NCBI GenBank assembly: GCA_964019335.1
Contig: OZ025709.1
Location: 186,001 to 250,000 of the forward strand
Origin: Diplonema japonicum
Lineage: Eukaryota > Euglenozoa > Diplonemea > Diplonemida > Diplonemidae
Reading direction: 5' to 3'
Length of the DNA: 64,000 nucleotides
Made by a program: the position numbers and the translations under genes. Within the stretch, counting starts at the first letter, position 1. Every line of letters starts with the position of its first letter. Below the pieces are notes generated by a model. That model was not told the DNA's origin, ran no database searches, and saw nothing but the letters and a program-made list of their open reading frames with translations. Positions 8,850 to 17,996 of this stretch are shown here, piece by piece.

Positions 8850-10502
8850 CTAATTCTCAGGCGTCACTGTAAAAGTAATAAGATACTTAGGGCATGACCG
8901 GTAGTTACCGTAAACCAGATAAAAGTGACCATCTTTCTCAACAGTCTCATGACGAAGATCTGAAGGTGGAACAGCAGTGTGAAGTGTGGTATGCGAGGAA
9001 ACGGTTTCAAGGGAAGGCGCTCCTGCGGCACCAGCAGACGATAACTTCCCAGCGTACACATCAGCAAGGAAGATCTGTTGCGTACCTTCACTGGTAGAGT
9101 AAGCACTGTCTGCGACACCTGCCGCTGTTGAAGTAAAGTGTGAAGCAGCACCCCAAGACGTGGAGGCAAAAAAGTTTTTGTCAAACCCCTGCCTGCATAT
9201 GACCTCCGGTTTCGTTACTTGACAACTATAAAACCATTCACACAATGTGTCGCTGCCAAGCTTCGCTCTTAAGGTACTGTTGTGGACTGCCTCTATCTTC
9301 ACCACTGCAGATCGTTTCACAGTAGCGAAGAGGCCCAGCAGCTTCTCCTTCTCGTCCCCGGTAACCTCCTCCAAACGGTACCCTTTCTCCGTTTGGCACG
9401 CCTTGCAGGTATTCTCCTCCGATGTGTTCAGCTTCGCACATTCTTCGCAGTTCCAGTCCCCTGGACGTTTTGGTACCACCTCCATGGTATGTCCGTCTCT
9501 GTTGGGCCTTGCGTCTCCGCACCTCCGGCATGATGGATTCCTCCCGAAGTTGCTCTCGGTACACTTTCTGCAGTTCCAGTTGTACCCCGTGCGTGCTGTC
9601 GGGGCAATCTCTCCGGGTGTCGGGGCCGACGGTTGTGGTAGCTTGGCGTTCCCGCATTTCCTGCACACGATGTTCCTTCCGAAGTTGTGCTCGCCGCAAG
9701 GACATTCCCAGTCGCCAGGTTTCACAGTGACTTGAGCTGTTGCAGGCCCAGGTCGTGGGTTCCCGCATTTTCTGCATGTGGTGTTCCTTCCGAAGTTGTG
9801 CTCGGAACAAGTGCATCTCCAGTCACCCGGTTTCATTACAGCTTGAGCTGTTGCGGGTCCGGGTCGTGGGTTCCCGCATTTTCTGCATGTGGTGTTCCTT
9901 TCGAAGTTGTGCTCGGAGCAAGAGCATCTCCAGTCACCCGGTTTCATCGTGACTTGAGCTCCAGGTCGTGGGGTTCTGCATTTTCTGCACACGGTGTTTC
10001 TTCCGAAGTTGTGCTCAGAGCAAGGACATTCCCAGTCACCCGGTTTCATCGGGATTTGAGCTGTTGCGGGCCCAGGTCGTGGGCCGCCACACTTTCTGCA
10101 TATGACGTTCCTTCCGAAGTTGTGCTCAGAGCAAGAACATTCCCAGTCACCCGGTTTCATCGGGGTTTGAGCTGTTGCAAGTCCAGGTCGTGGGCCGCCA
10201 CACTTTCTGCATGTGACGTTCCTTCCGAAGTTGTGCTCGGAGCAAGGACATTCCCAGTCACCGGGTTTCACCGTGACTTGAGCTGTTGCAGGTCCAGGTC
10301 GTGGCCCTCCACACTTTCTGCATATAGCGTTCCTTCCGAAGTTGTGCTCAGTGCAGACGCATCTCCAGTCACCTTGCCTCATCACCTGGTGGGCAGGGGC
10401 GGGTCTAGCAGGTCCGGGCCGTGGGACCCCGCACTTCCTGCACGCATCGTTCCTTCCGAAGTTGTGTTCGCCACAGCAGCAGTTCCAGTCATTCTGGTTC
10501 AT
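8850..10502 (-). CDS. Ten-finger RanBP2-type zinc protein with PARP-like C-terminal domain
   Basis: Predicted 550 residues. Residues about 1-360 hold ten RanBP2-type fingers. The first eight follow W-x-C-x-C-x2-H-N-F-x-R-N-x2-C-R-K-C with a 34-37-residue period and a PRPGPATAQ linker; fingers 9 and 10 have the usual CxxC first pair (NWNCRKC, DWNCEEC). The C-terminal 170 residues resemble a PARP catalytic fold: 'VHNSTLRAKL', then 'ICRQGFDKNFFAST', 'AYSTSEGTQQIFLADVYAGK' and 'CPKYLITF' at the end. The usual His-Gly of the NAD pocket is not visible where expected (CEWFYSCQ), so ADP-ribosylation activity is doubtful. RanBP2 fingers in other proteins bind RNA or ubiquitin, and either is possible here. 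The start ATG follows a long A run on the coding strand. Confidence 0.8.
   Translation of the reverse strand: MNQNDWNCCCGEHNFGRNDACRKCGVPRPGPARPAPAHQVMRQGDWRCVCTEHNFGRNAICRKCGGPRPGPATAQVTVKPGDWECPCSEHNFGRNVTCRKCGGPRPGLATAQTPMKPGDWECSCSEHNFGRNVICRKCGGPRPGPATAQIPMKPGDWECPCSEHNFGRNTVCRKCRTPRPGAQVTMKPGDWRCSCSEHNFERNTTCRKCGNPRPGPATAQAVMKPGDWRCTCSEHNFGRNTTCRKCGNPRPGPATAQVTVKPGDWECPCGEHNFGRNIVCRKCGNAKLPQPSAPTPGEIAPTARTGYNWNCRKCTESNFGRNPSCRRCGDARPNRDGHTMEVVPKRPGDWNCEECAKLNTSEENTCKACQTEKGYRLEEVTGDEKEKLLGLFATVKRSAVVKIEAVHNSTLRAKLGSDTLCEWFYSCQVTKPEVICRQGFDKNFFASTSWGAASHFTSTAAGVADSAYSTSEGTQQIFLADVYAGKLSSAGAAGAPSLETVSSHTTLHTAVPPSDLRHETVEKDGHFYLVYGNYRSCPKYLITFTVTPEN
9640..10500 (-). repeat. Tandem coding repeat of about 111 bp (zinc-finger array)
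   Basis: Eight consecutive, highly similar units of about 111 bp (37 codons; one unit is shorter at 34) encode the CxC-type RanBP2 fingers. Each contains the recurring word 'ccgaagttgtgctc' on the plus strand. The high nucleotide identity between units suggests recent expansion or homogenisation, and copy number may vary between alleles. Confidence 0.85.
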
Positions 10503-10934
10503 GCTTTTTTTTTTTTTTTTTTTTTTTTTTTTTCGGAAACCTTTTGATGCAATTTTGTTTCTTTGTTCTCACCAAAAAACGAAAACATCATCAGATACAA
10601 AGACGGGGTCAGCTCGATAGGGCCGCACGGCATAAAGGCAGCAGCCCTGCCTCCGACTTCTTTTAAATAAAGCAGCGCGACTGGAGCCATCCCCGGTCGC
10701 GTTCCGCTCCTTCAACAGAAAACTGAATTTTCTCGATGAACCGTCATATCAACCTGCCAACCCACGACATTGGGTTATTCTGAACAAATCAGACATAACT
10801 TGTGTTTTGGTGTGTGTTGCTGGATGTGTTGATTTTCCAAAAGCAGTACGCTTATAATTCTAGCTTTTAACCAGCACTCCCCATGCGGCTACAGTTTCAA
10901 CATTCGGTTTAAACACGCAAACTGAGAACCTTCT
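10503..10934. other. Intergenic region
   Basis: Starts with a T run of about 30 bases (the A-rich leader of the zinc-finger gene on its own strand). The rest, about 10540-10934, is mixed-composition sequence downstream of the PPR-like gene and probably includes its 3' UTR. No tRNA or other RNA fold was recognised. Confidence 0.5.
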
Positions 10935-11894
10935 TCAAACAAGCAGGAACAAGTTGTGGTTGATGAGTGCTGTGCGGTATGCCCGGAGCACCGCAGGGGT
11001 CCTGGACTCTGGAGGGATCGTTTTGAAAAGACGCACAACCTTGTCCCGACAAGAGGGTACGGTGCTGTAGAGATACAGCAAGGCCTCGCAGTGGCGGTGC
11101 GAATCAACAGCAGCGGCGAGACGGTGGGCCTCCGCAACCTTCGCATAGCCAGGGTAAGGAGAGGTGATGAGATAGCTAATCAGGTGCGGGACGCACCGTA
11201 TCATAGGAAGAGAATGCGAGGTAATTTCCCGCAGGGCTTGGGGGTACTGCCCTGTGGACACAAGCGCCTTGAAGCGAGAGAAGAGAAGCTTTCTATCAGG
11301 ATTAGAAACAGAGTACTGCGCGTAGTTTATGTCCACCAGTTCTACGTCATGCAGTGTGGTGCAGCGTCGGTACAGGGCCGTCGCAAGGCTGTTGGTGTAG
11401 TCCTTCCCTCTTGTTATGATATATTGTATGACAATGGAAAGGCCTTCTTGAACGTTGTCGCAGGCAGGTAAAATACTGACGACTAAAGGTGTACCGGGGT
11501 CTTCGACCTCGCGAAAGATTAGTTTTGCTGCGACCTTTTCGTTGTGCTGCATGAGCTGCCTGACGGCCACTGTGTGGGTGTGGACGGTGGGGGAGAGGTT
11601 CAGATCTTTCATGGTTTGCAGTCTCCTTTCTAGGTCGTATAAGGATTTGCAGGATTTTAGCAGGGCATTGATGACAAAGATGTTTTCTTGAACACCGTCC
11701 TCATGCATCCAGTCCTCCACTGTGCGCATGGACTCTATGTCCCCCGACCTGCCTAGGCTTGCCAGCGTCGCACCGTACGCAGCTACGCCAACGTTTCCCT
11801 TCCCCCTGTGGCGGTAGTTGTGCAGTGCCTCCACCTGGTCGCTTGTCAGCCGTTTCACGTATTTTGTGAAGGTTACTTCGCGGGGGCATCGCAT
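10935..11894 (-). CDS. Pentatricopeptide-repeat-like protein
   Basis: Predicted 319 residues beginning MRCPREVTFTKYVKRL. The N-terminal half shows helix-turn-helix repeats of about 35 residues with PPR character: 'GVAAYGATLASLGRSGDIESMRTVEDWMHEDGV' followed by 'NIFVINALLKSCKSLYDLERRLQTMKDLNLSP' and 'TVHTHTVAVRQLMQ'. PPR proteins bind organellar RNA and act in processing, editing or translation in mitochondria or plastids. The C-terminal half is more divergent helical sequence. The frame stays open upstream to 12155, but that part is lysine- and phenylalanine-rich translation of homopolymers, so I placed the start at 11894, directly after the A-rich leader. No clear targeting peptide is visible. 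Confidence 0.72.
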   Translation of the reverse strand: MRCPREVTFTKYVKRLTSDQVEALHNYRHRGKGNVGVAAYGATLASLGRSGDIESMRTVEDWMHEDGVQENIFVINALLKSCKSLYDLERRLQTMKDLNLSPTVHTHTVAVRQLMQHNEKVAAKLIFREVEDPGTPLVVSILPACDNVQEGLSIVIQYIITRGKDYTNSLATALYRRCTTLHDVELVDINYAQYSVSNPDRKLLFSRFKALVSTGQYPQALREITSHSLPMIRCVPHLISYLITSPYPGYAKVAEAHRLAAAVDSHRHCEALLYLYSTVPSCRDKVVRLFKTIPPESRTPAVLRAYRTALINHNLFLLV

Positions 11895-11964
11895 TTTTTT
11901 TTGTTTTTGTTTTTTTTTTTTTTTTCCCGCTTTAAAAAAATTTTTTCTTGTATAGAAATAACCA

Positions 11965-12000
<36 letters not shown>

Positions 12001-12580
12001 CCAGGTAAGAGAAACGATGGGACCAAAAAAAAAAAAAAAAAAGAGGCATTTAAAGAAAAAAATGGGGGGAGGAGAGGGAAGATTATATTTACCCAACAAA
12101 AAAAAAAATTACCGGCTACTTTTTTTTTTTTTTTTTTCTTTCTTTCTTGAGTCACTCACTGCTGCTTTTTTTTTTTTTTGGAGCATTTGGCTTACACGAC
12201 AATGATTCTCTCATCACTCTTTTTGACTTTTTGGTTGTTCTTTTTTTTCTCTTTTTTTTTTTCTTTCTCTTTTTGGTGATAAACTACAGATTTTTTTATT
12301 TATGATGGCCCCGAGCAGTGTAAATTATGAGGCTGTGATGAAAATGGCAGTCGGAAAAGTGGGATCAATTTAGGCTTAAAAACCGGAGGAAACTCGTTTT
12401 TTTTTTCCTTTTTTTTCTTCCCTTCTAGTTTTTGGGTTTGACAAGAAGAAATACCTGAAAATTGGAGGTTCTCCGGGCTTTTGACCGCTCCACCAGCTCT
12501 TTTAAGCGCGTAGTAAGTAAAAAAAAAAAATAAAAATAAAAAAAACAAGAAGAAAGTTAACTTTAATAAAAGAAAAAAAA

Positions 12581-12604
12581 GGGGGGGGTAACCTTACCCC
12601 CCCC
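12581..12604. repeat. Perfect G8/C8 hairpin
   Basis: Eight G, then TAACCTTA, then eight C. The arms pair as 10-11 base pairs around a very short loop. It is bounded by A runs on both sides. It could block polymerases or act as a transcript-end structure, but there is no direct evidence for a role. Confidence 0.6.
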
Positions 12605-12841
12605 AAAAGAAAGTACTAAAAATTCACTTATTTACCTTCAAAAAAAAAACGTCGAAAAACTCACTTAATACTGCCAAAAATGGGGTTCTAAGGCTGAGCA
12701 GGGCTGTAAATAATAGCTTAGAACGAAGAAAAAAAAGGGGGGGGAAAGGGGTGCATTTTTTTTTTTTTTTTTGCCTTCTGGCTTCAATGCCTGCCCTTCT
12801 TTGCGCACAAGACGATTTCCACCCCCCAGACCTCGAAAATC

Positions 12842-12884
<43 letters not shown>

Positions 12885-12989
12885 GTATTAAGTGAATTAC
12901 CCTATAAAAGGGTATGAAAGAGGAGGGATGGTAAGAGGGGAGGGGAGACGCACCTCTATTTACTTCAAAAACGAAAGAAAATTCGGGCT

Positions 12990-13232
12990 GAACATCGCTC
13001 CAGTGTACCCTAAGTACAAGGGGTGGGGGTGTTTGTAGACAAACGACACATTGGAGTGGGTTCCAACCTGTGCGGCACCACCTCCCAGACACGGCGTGCC
13101 TGGTCCCCGTTTCCTCGCGGTAGGGGGGGGGAGGCATCTTTTTCTTTTGCCGAAGCCAAATGCGATCCATTTTTGAAAGGTTTGCCTTATTCCTGTCTCT
13201 GCCGAGCACCGTCAAAGGTCTTGCTGCCCTTT
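12990..13232. repeat. Dispersed repeat, copy B
   Basis: Second copy of the repeat at 469-727, same orientation. It has a longer middle (with 'tggagtgggttccaacc' and 'ggtccccgtttcctcgcgg') and a shorter right part than copy A. Confidence 0.7.
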
Positions 13233-13601
13233 GAAAAAAGAAGAATGACCTTTGTTGCTTCTCAACCGCTATGTTTAAGAAACAGTAATGTAATGGTCAT
13301 CAAGGGAAGGGGGAGATAGGAAGGTAAAATACACGGGAGGCTGTGGCACAACATACAGATCACGAAAAAAAACACGGGGGGGGGGGGGGGGTGAGTTTAA
13401 TAGTAACTAATTTAGAAAATAAATAAAAAAGAAGAAAGAAGAAAGAAGAAAAGACAGGACAGGACACCCCCTTTTTTTTTAAAAAAAATAGTTTCACCCC
13501 ATCAACTTGCAGTTAAACACCAGACCATAAATGTCTTCAAATCGATTTTATAATTTTTTTTTTTAAATCCTCCCCCATCCCTTTGTTCAAAATTGCATTC
13601 T

Positions 13602-13632
<31 letters not shown>

Positions 13633-13875
13633 CTTTTGTCAATATCATTTCTGACAACAGCAACAACAACAACAAAAAAAAAAATATCTTTGAAGGGAAC
13701 CTGCAGTATGTGACAAGATCGCCTAAAAAAAAAAACTTTATTGATTGTTGGGAGCGCTCCGTTTTATACGCATGGCCGGTATTCTTTTTTTTTACCCCCC
13801 CTTTTTTTTTAACCGAATAATATAATTCATCCCCGTCCCTATAACAATTAGTTTGTTTTACTAGCTTCACCCCGT

Positions 13876-16872
13876 TCAAGTACTTTTTTTGGACACTTGC
13901 CTCTCCACAAGCCTGGTCTCCAGCTCCGAGACCTTTAACTGCGCTTCCGAAAGCGCTTTCTTGATATCAACTGTGGAGACTAATTCCTCCTCAGGCTGCT
14001 TAAGGACCTCCAAAACAGGGCTGGGTGGCGTTACCTTATTAAGCCTTGCTTCCAAAGCAGAAAGACGGCTCTCAAGAACAGTAAAGGACGAAGTACTGGC
14101 AGGGGCTGGCTGACCACGACACCGCTTGACGTGTACCGCAAGGCTTTGCTGATTGACAGCACGGTACCCACAAGTGAGGCAGGTGCTGGAGGTAGTTCGA
14201 GGGGTCTTTTTGGAGTGGTGGTGCCGACGCAGATTTTCTCTCGCAGCACCAAGGGCGGCCTCGACTCCTTTACGCTTCTCAGCAAGCTCCTCGGTTTCCT
14301 TGTCGTGCTCCTTTGCGCGAAGGACCGCGCATATGCCGATGTGCTTTTCGACCACTCGTGCGGAATAGCTTCTTTCGCAGTGTTTGCATTTCACCTTTGC
14401 TAACGATTCTCGTTTCGTGGCGGGTGGGTCGTGTTTGATATCGTCGAGGGTTCCTTCGGAGCATCTCCTGCCGCCCGGTCGTTTATCCTTTGCCTCCTCC
14501 GGCTGCCGTTGATCCGAGATGTTGAACACGGGGCGTTTTTTCAGCTTCCCCTTCTTGCAGATCCCTTCGTGGACGGAGATCCTTGTGGCGTCGAACATCC
14601 TCCCGCAGCTCTCGCACTTCACACGCTGCGTGGCCTGCGGGGGGACCGGTGGGTGCTTGGCACTTTCTTCCACTGCAACACACTTCGCACACGCAGATGT
14701 CACTGCGTCGCAAAGACCACCGCACTCTTTACAGTACCGCACAACGGGGCGTAGCGGGGGTTGTGGTTTCCTCTCTTCCTCGTCTTTAGGAGGTGGCTGC
14801 GGCTGCGGTGGTGCCGGCGGCTCTGGAAGCGGTGGGCTTTCGGAACACTTCATACATAACGACACAACCAGCCCAGGCTCGCAGGGCTCGCCACATTGCG
14901 CACACTGCGAGATTTGTGTTTCAAGTGGTTGTGTAGAGGGCTCCGTGTGGATGCTGTCCTGTCCATCTACATCCAACTGCACGCAATCTTTGCAAAACTT
15001 CATCATGTGGTGTTGGTGTCCAGGTAGGGGTTCGAAGATGGTGTCACAGAGTTCGCACTTGACGCCTGGGGTGCCTTGAGAGGCTTGCTCAGAAAGCTCC
15101 GTCTGGACGCAGTTTCTGCACAGCTTGGTGACGTGGCCGAAGATTCTCGAAACCTCGAACACCCGTTTGCAGCGTTCGCAGTCCACGCGAGTCATTGATT
15201 GGTCGGACTGCCGCCCGCCTTCAAGGGACTGCTCTGACAGCTCTGTTTGCACGCAGTCCCTGCAGAAGCGTGTTGCGTGGCCAAGGGCCCGTGAGGCCTC
15301 GAAGCCCCGTCCGCATCGTTCGCAGGTCACACGCGTCGTGGCGCTGTTCGAAGAGGCCTCGCACGGGTCTTTGGTTTCTTCAGACCGCTCCGTCAGGATG
15401 CAGTCTTTGCAGAACCGTGAACCCCGTCCCTTGAGACCCCTTGCGCACCGCTCGCAGTTGACCTGCACGTCCTCGTCGCACGCATCGGCTTGCATGCAAG
15501 TCCTGCAGAATTTTGTAACTCGTCCGAAGACCCGTGAAGCTTCAAACAACTGCCCGCACCATTCGCACCGTTTGCGCATCATGGTCTGGTCGGGGGGGGT
15601 AGGTGAGTGCGTCCTGCTGTCTGGGTCGCTTTGTTCGGGTGGATAACTATCTGACTGGACGCAGTCGCTGCAACGCTTAGCAACGCAGCCCGATTGTCTC
15701 GAGGTTTCGAACGCCCGCCCGCATCGCTCGCAGTCCGCACACACTGTGCTTTGGTCGCCGCTGTTCGAGCCTTGCGTGTGGTCTTGGCATGGTTTTGACG
15801 CGTCACCCAGGAGCCCCCGCCCGCACGGTTCGCCGCCTTGCTCCGTTTGGACGCAGTCCTTGCAGAGCCGCGTAGCGTGGCCGAAGGCCCGGGAGGCCTC
15901 GAACTCTCGCCCGCACTGCTCGCAGGTCGCACAGGTCATCGCCGTGCTGCCTGTGCTTCGTTCGGATAGTTCAGCCCGTGCGCAGTCTTCACAGTGTTTC
16001 AAACCGAGCCTCATACCAGACAAACCACATCGTTCGCAGTTAGTGAGCTTGCTGCTCTGCCCCTCCTCAACACCGTGCCCGCATTCTTTACAAAACCTCG
16101 CAAGGTGGTCGAAGATAGACCCGCAATGCTGGCAGGCAACGGATAGGAGCATGGGTTGCTTGTGTAGCTCGGCTCCACAGTCTTTACAGAACTTCGCGTT
16201 GGTTCTATCGGTGGTGGCGAGGCACTTCACGCAGGTGAGGGTGGTGCCGGACCCGTAGGGGGGGATGGGGACAAGGGGTTGCTGCTGCTCGTCAGAATCA
16301 TCGATTTCCTGGACGACTAAAGCAGCAGTGGCATCGCCACAGAGGGAGTCAAACACGAGCCCTGCGCGGGACGGGGCGGAGAGATCGATCTCAGAGTCGA
16401 GCGATGTTGCGGAAGAGCAGCAAGAGAGGGAATGGGCAGACGGCGTTGCTGGCATAGGGACGACGGCTAACCCGCCTGCGGACCATTGCCTGTCGTCGCT
16501 TTCCTCGTACTGGACGATGTCTTCTAGGGGCGTGGTAGGGGTGCCAGTCTTGAAGAGAATAGGTGTTGTGAGCACAGACCCGCAGTCGTTGCATGCTCTC
16601 ACAGACCCGCAGTATTCGACAGCTTTGCATGACGGGCAGCTCCGTCCCTCCGATGTGCCTCCGCTGGCGGACATTTTTCGAACGGCGTTCTGAGCCCCGC
16701 CGACGACTGCACCCTCGACCCGTGCCTTGCTGTGGCACTGGCTCATGTGCCGCAGCAACACATTATGCATGAAGTGCTCCCCACATCTGTCACAGGGAAC
16801 CGATTCAACAATGTTGTTGTTGTTGCTGTCTGCAGCTGCGGTGTCATCTTGCGCAGGCGATGGCTCCGCCAT
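13876..16872 (-). CDS. Large multi-zinc-finger protein (C2HC/CxxC array)
   Basis: Predicted 998 residues starting MAEPSPAQDD. It opens with a C2HC finger (CDRCGEHF ... H ... H) and a zinc-ribbon-like pair (CPSC ... CNDCG). The middle has two TFIIB-like ribbons (CVKC ... CKDCGAEL; CQHCG ... CKECGHG) and a long array of near-identical modules of the form C-x2-C-GRxFEASRxxGHxTRxCxDC separated by acidic Ser/Thr/Glu linkers. A proline-rich stretch (PPLPEPPAPPQPQPPP) lies near residue 700. C2HC modules close the protein (CESCGRMFDATRISVHEGIC; CKHCERSYSARVVEKHIGIC; CLTCGYRAVNQQSLAVHVKRC), followed by a short predicted coiled coil (LSALEARL ... VSELETRLVERQ). Such fingers usually bind nucleic acid or proteins; the target is unknown. 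The frame extends upstream only through a poly-lysine translation. Confidence 0.82.
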   Translation of the reverse strand: MAEPSPAQDDTAAADSNNNNIVESVPCDRCGEHFMHNVLLRHMSQCHSKARVEGAVVGGAQNAVRKMSASGGTSEGRSCPSCKAVEYCGSVRACNDCGSVLTTPILFKTGTPTTPLEDIVQYEESDDRQWSAGGLAVVPMPATPSAHSLSCCSSATSLDSEIDLSAPSRAGLVFDSLCGDATAALVVQEIDDSDEQQQPLVPIPPYGSGTTLTCVKCLATTDRTNAKFCKDCGAELHKQPMLLSVACQHCGSIFDHLARFCKECGHGVEEGQSSKLTNCERCGLSGMRLGLKHCEDCARAELSERSTGSTAMTCATCEQCGREFEASRAFGHATRLCKDCVQTEQGGEPCGRGLLGDASKPCQDHTQGSNSGDQSTVCADCERCGRAFETSRQSGCVAKRCSDCVQSDSYPPEQSDPDSRTHSPTPPDQTMMRKRCEWCGQLFEASRVFGRVTKFCRTCMQADACDEDVQVNCERCARGLKGRGSRFCKDCILTERSEETKDPCEASSNSATTRVTCERCGRGFEASRALGHATRFCRDCVQTELSEQSLEGGRQSDQSMTRVDCERCKRVFEVSRIFGHVTKLCRNCVQTELSEQASQGTPGVKCELCDTIFEPLPGHQHHMMKFCKDCVQLDVDGQDSIHTEPSTQPLETQISQCAQCGEPCEPGLVVSLCMKCSESPPLPEPPAPPQPQPPPKDEEERKPQPPLRPVVRYCKECGGLCDAVTSACAKCVAVEESAKHPPVPPQATQRVKCESCGRMFDATRISVHEGICKKGKLKKRPVFNISDQRQPEEAKDKRPGGRRCSEGTLDDIKHDPPATKRESLAKVKCKHCERSYSARVVEKHIGICAVLRAKEHDKETEELAEKRKGVEAALGAARENLRRHHHSKKTPRTTSSTCLTCGYRAVNQQSLAVHVKRCRGQPAPASTSSFTVLESRLSALEARLNKVTPPSPVLEVLKQPEEELVSTVDIKKALSEAQLKVSELETRLVERQVSKKST

Positions 16873-16986
16873 TATGACATTCTCTTTTTTTTTTTTCTTT
16901 TTTTTTTCCCTCACGCTGTATGAATAGGTTATAAGGGGGTCTATCCACACTTTTCATTTTTTTTAAAAAAAAAAAAAAAAAGAGAA

Positions 16987-17427
16987 TCACACAGGGTGAT
17001 CTATGTTCTCTGCAGGCATTCTCTCCCCTTGGCGAACGCTCACAGAAGCTTTGGAGACAAGTTGCAGCAGCTGTACTTGGAATAAGAATATCAACACATC
17101 CACCGAAAAGATTCTCAGAGCCGTCACGGTGTCTTCCGACCGAAAAAAGGAGACAATCGGGTGCCCCGAGCCTTCAGACGTTGCCAGCAGGTACCGCAGG
17201 AAAGCGATGAACCCCGGAAGGGTGACAGCAGCGAGAAGGAATGTGTTCACCTTTTCAATGCTATACAAAGTCTTCAGCGGCTCCGCCACCACTATCTGCA
17301 TGAACATGCACCTGCACCCCAATGTAAACAAACTTCCGTTTAAAAAGTAGCTGAAGACGGCTTCCACCGCTAGTATCTGGGAAACAACATTCACTTTCTC
17401 ATCTTTCGGTTTCAGGGTTAGCTTCAT
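16987..17427 (-). CDS. Small multi-span membrane protein, unknown
   Basis: Predicted 146 residues starting MKLTLKPKDEKVNVV. Hydrophobic segments lie around residues 15-45 (VSQILAVEAVFSYFL ... LFTLGCRCMFMQIVV), 66-88 (TFLLAAVTLPGFIAFLRYLL) and 107-126 (ALRIFSVDVLIFLFQVQLLQLV), so three or four membrane spans are likely. I do not recognise the family. The longer open frame to 17523 adds only a Phe/Lys-rich homopolymer translation, so the start at 17427 is preferred. It sits about 110 bases downstream of the zinc-finger gene start, in the same orientation. Confidence 0.6.
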   Translation of the reverse strand: MKLTLKPKDEKVNVVSQILAVEAVFSYFLNGSLFTLGCRCMFMQIVVAEPLKTLYSIEKVNTFLLAAVTLPGFIAFLRYLLATSEGSGHPIVSFFRSEDTVTALRIFSVDVLIFLFQVQLLQLVSKASVSVRQGERMPAENIDHPV

Positions 17428-17996
17428 AAAAAGGACCCTGAGTGGCGGTTTTTTCTTTTTTTTTTTTTTTCTTTTATGAAAGGCGAAGAAGGCAAAGAAG
17501 AAGAAACAAAAAAGATAAAGCACAAAAAGAAAAAAGGAGGGAATAAAAAAAAATTCGATTTTTAAAATTTTTTAAAAAAAGGGGGGAGGAGGGGGGGGGT
17601 ACAAGTGAACGGGGGTTCGACAAACAACAACATGGAGGGGAAAGAAAGAAAGAAAAAAAAGGCCGGGGGGGGGGGGGGGCAAAAGAGAAAAAAAAAGAGA
17701 AACCAAGGCACTGCTCTAGATTTTCATAAGGTGGGTGGAAGGCAGGGGGAGGAGGAGGAGGGGCGTCGGGAACTATTTATTCTTTTTTTTTTTTAAAAAA
17801 AATACCTCTCCTCTCTTTTTTTTATTTTTTGTTCTTCTTTTTTTTTTTTCTTAACTCTTAAAAAAAAAAAGAATTTTACAACACGGAGTGAGGGAGGGAG
17901 AGAAGCGGGAGGGAAAAACATGGGGTTTAAAAAAAAAAAAATACATACAAAAAAAAAAAAAAAAAAAAAAACCTCTCCCCCCCTCTCCCCCGCTTT
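17428..17996. other. Intergenic region
   Basis: Purine-rich on the plus strand with G runs (17668-17679), A runs and T runs. No gene or RNA recognised. Confidence 0.6.

Larger units (their letters stand above)
11895..13875. other. Intergenic region rich in homopolymers
   Basis: No supported gene. It holds T runs (11967-12000 and about 12843-12882), a G8-TAA/TTA-C8 hairpin at 12581-12604, the second copy of a dispersed repeat (12990-13232), a G run near 13376-13391 and the likely 3' UTR of the zinc-finger gene. Open frames here, such as the minus-strand frames at 12300-12548 and 12784-13215, are mostly homopolymer translations or cross the repeat. Confidence 0.6.

Noticed and set aside
9687-10547. 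286-residue plus-strand frame over the zinc-finger array
   Set aside because: It is the complement of the 111-bp coding repeat; the minus-strand frame has all zinc ligands.
10935-12155. Longer N-terminus (87 more residues) for the PPR-like protein
   Set aside because: The extra part is Lys/Phe-rich translation of homopolymers directly upstream of the A-rich leader.
12300-12548. 82-codon minus-strand frame and a possible GTAAGT donor on the plus strand at about 12511
   Set aside because: The frame is broken up by homopolymers and no acceptor or second exon could be matched.
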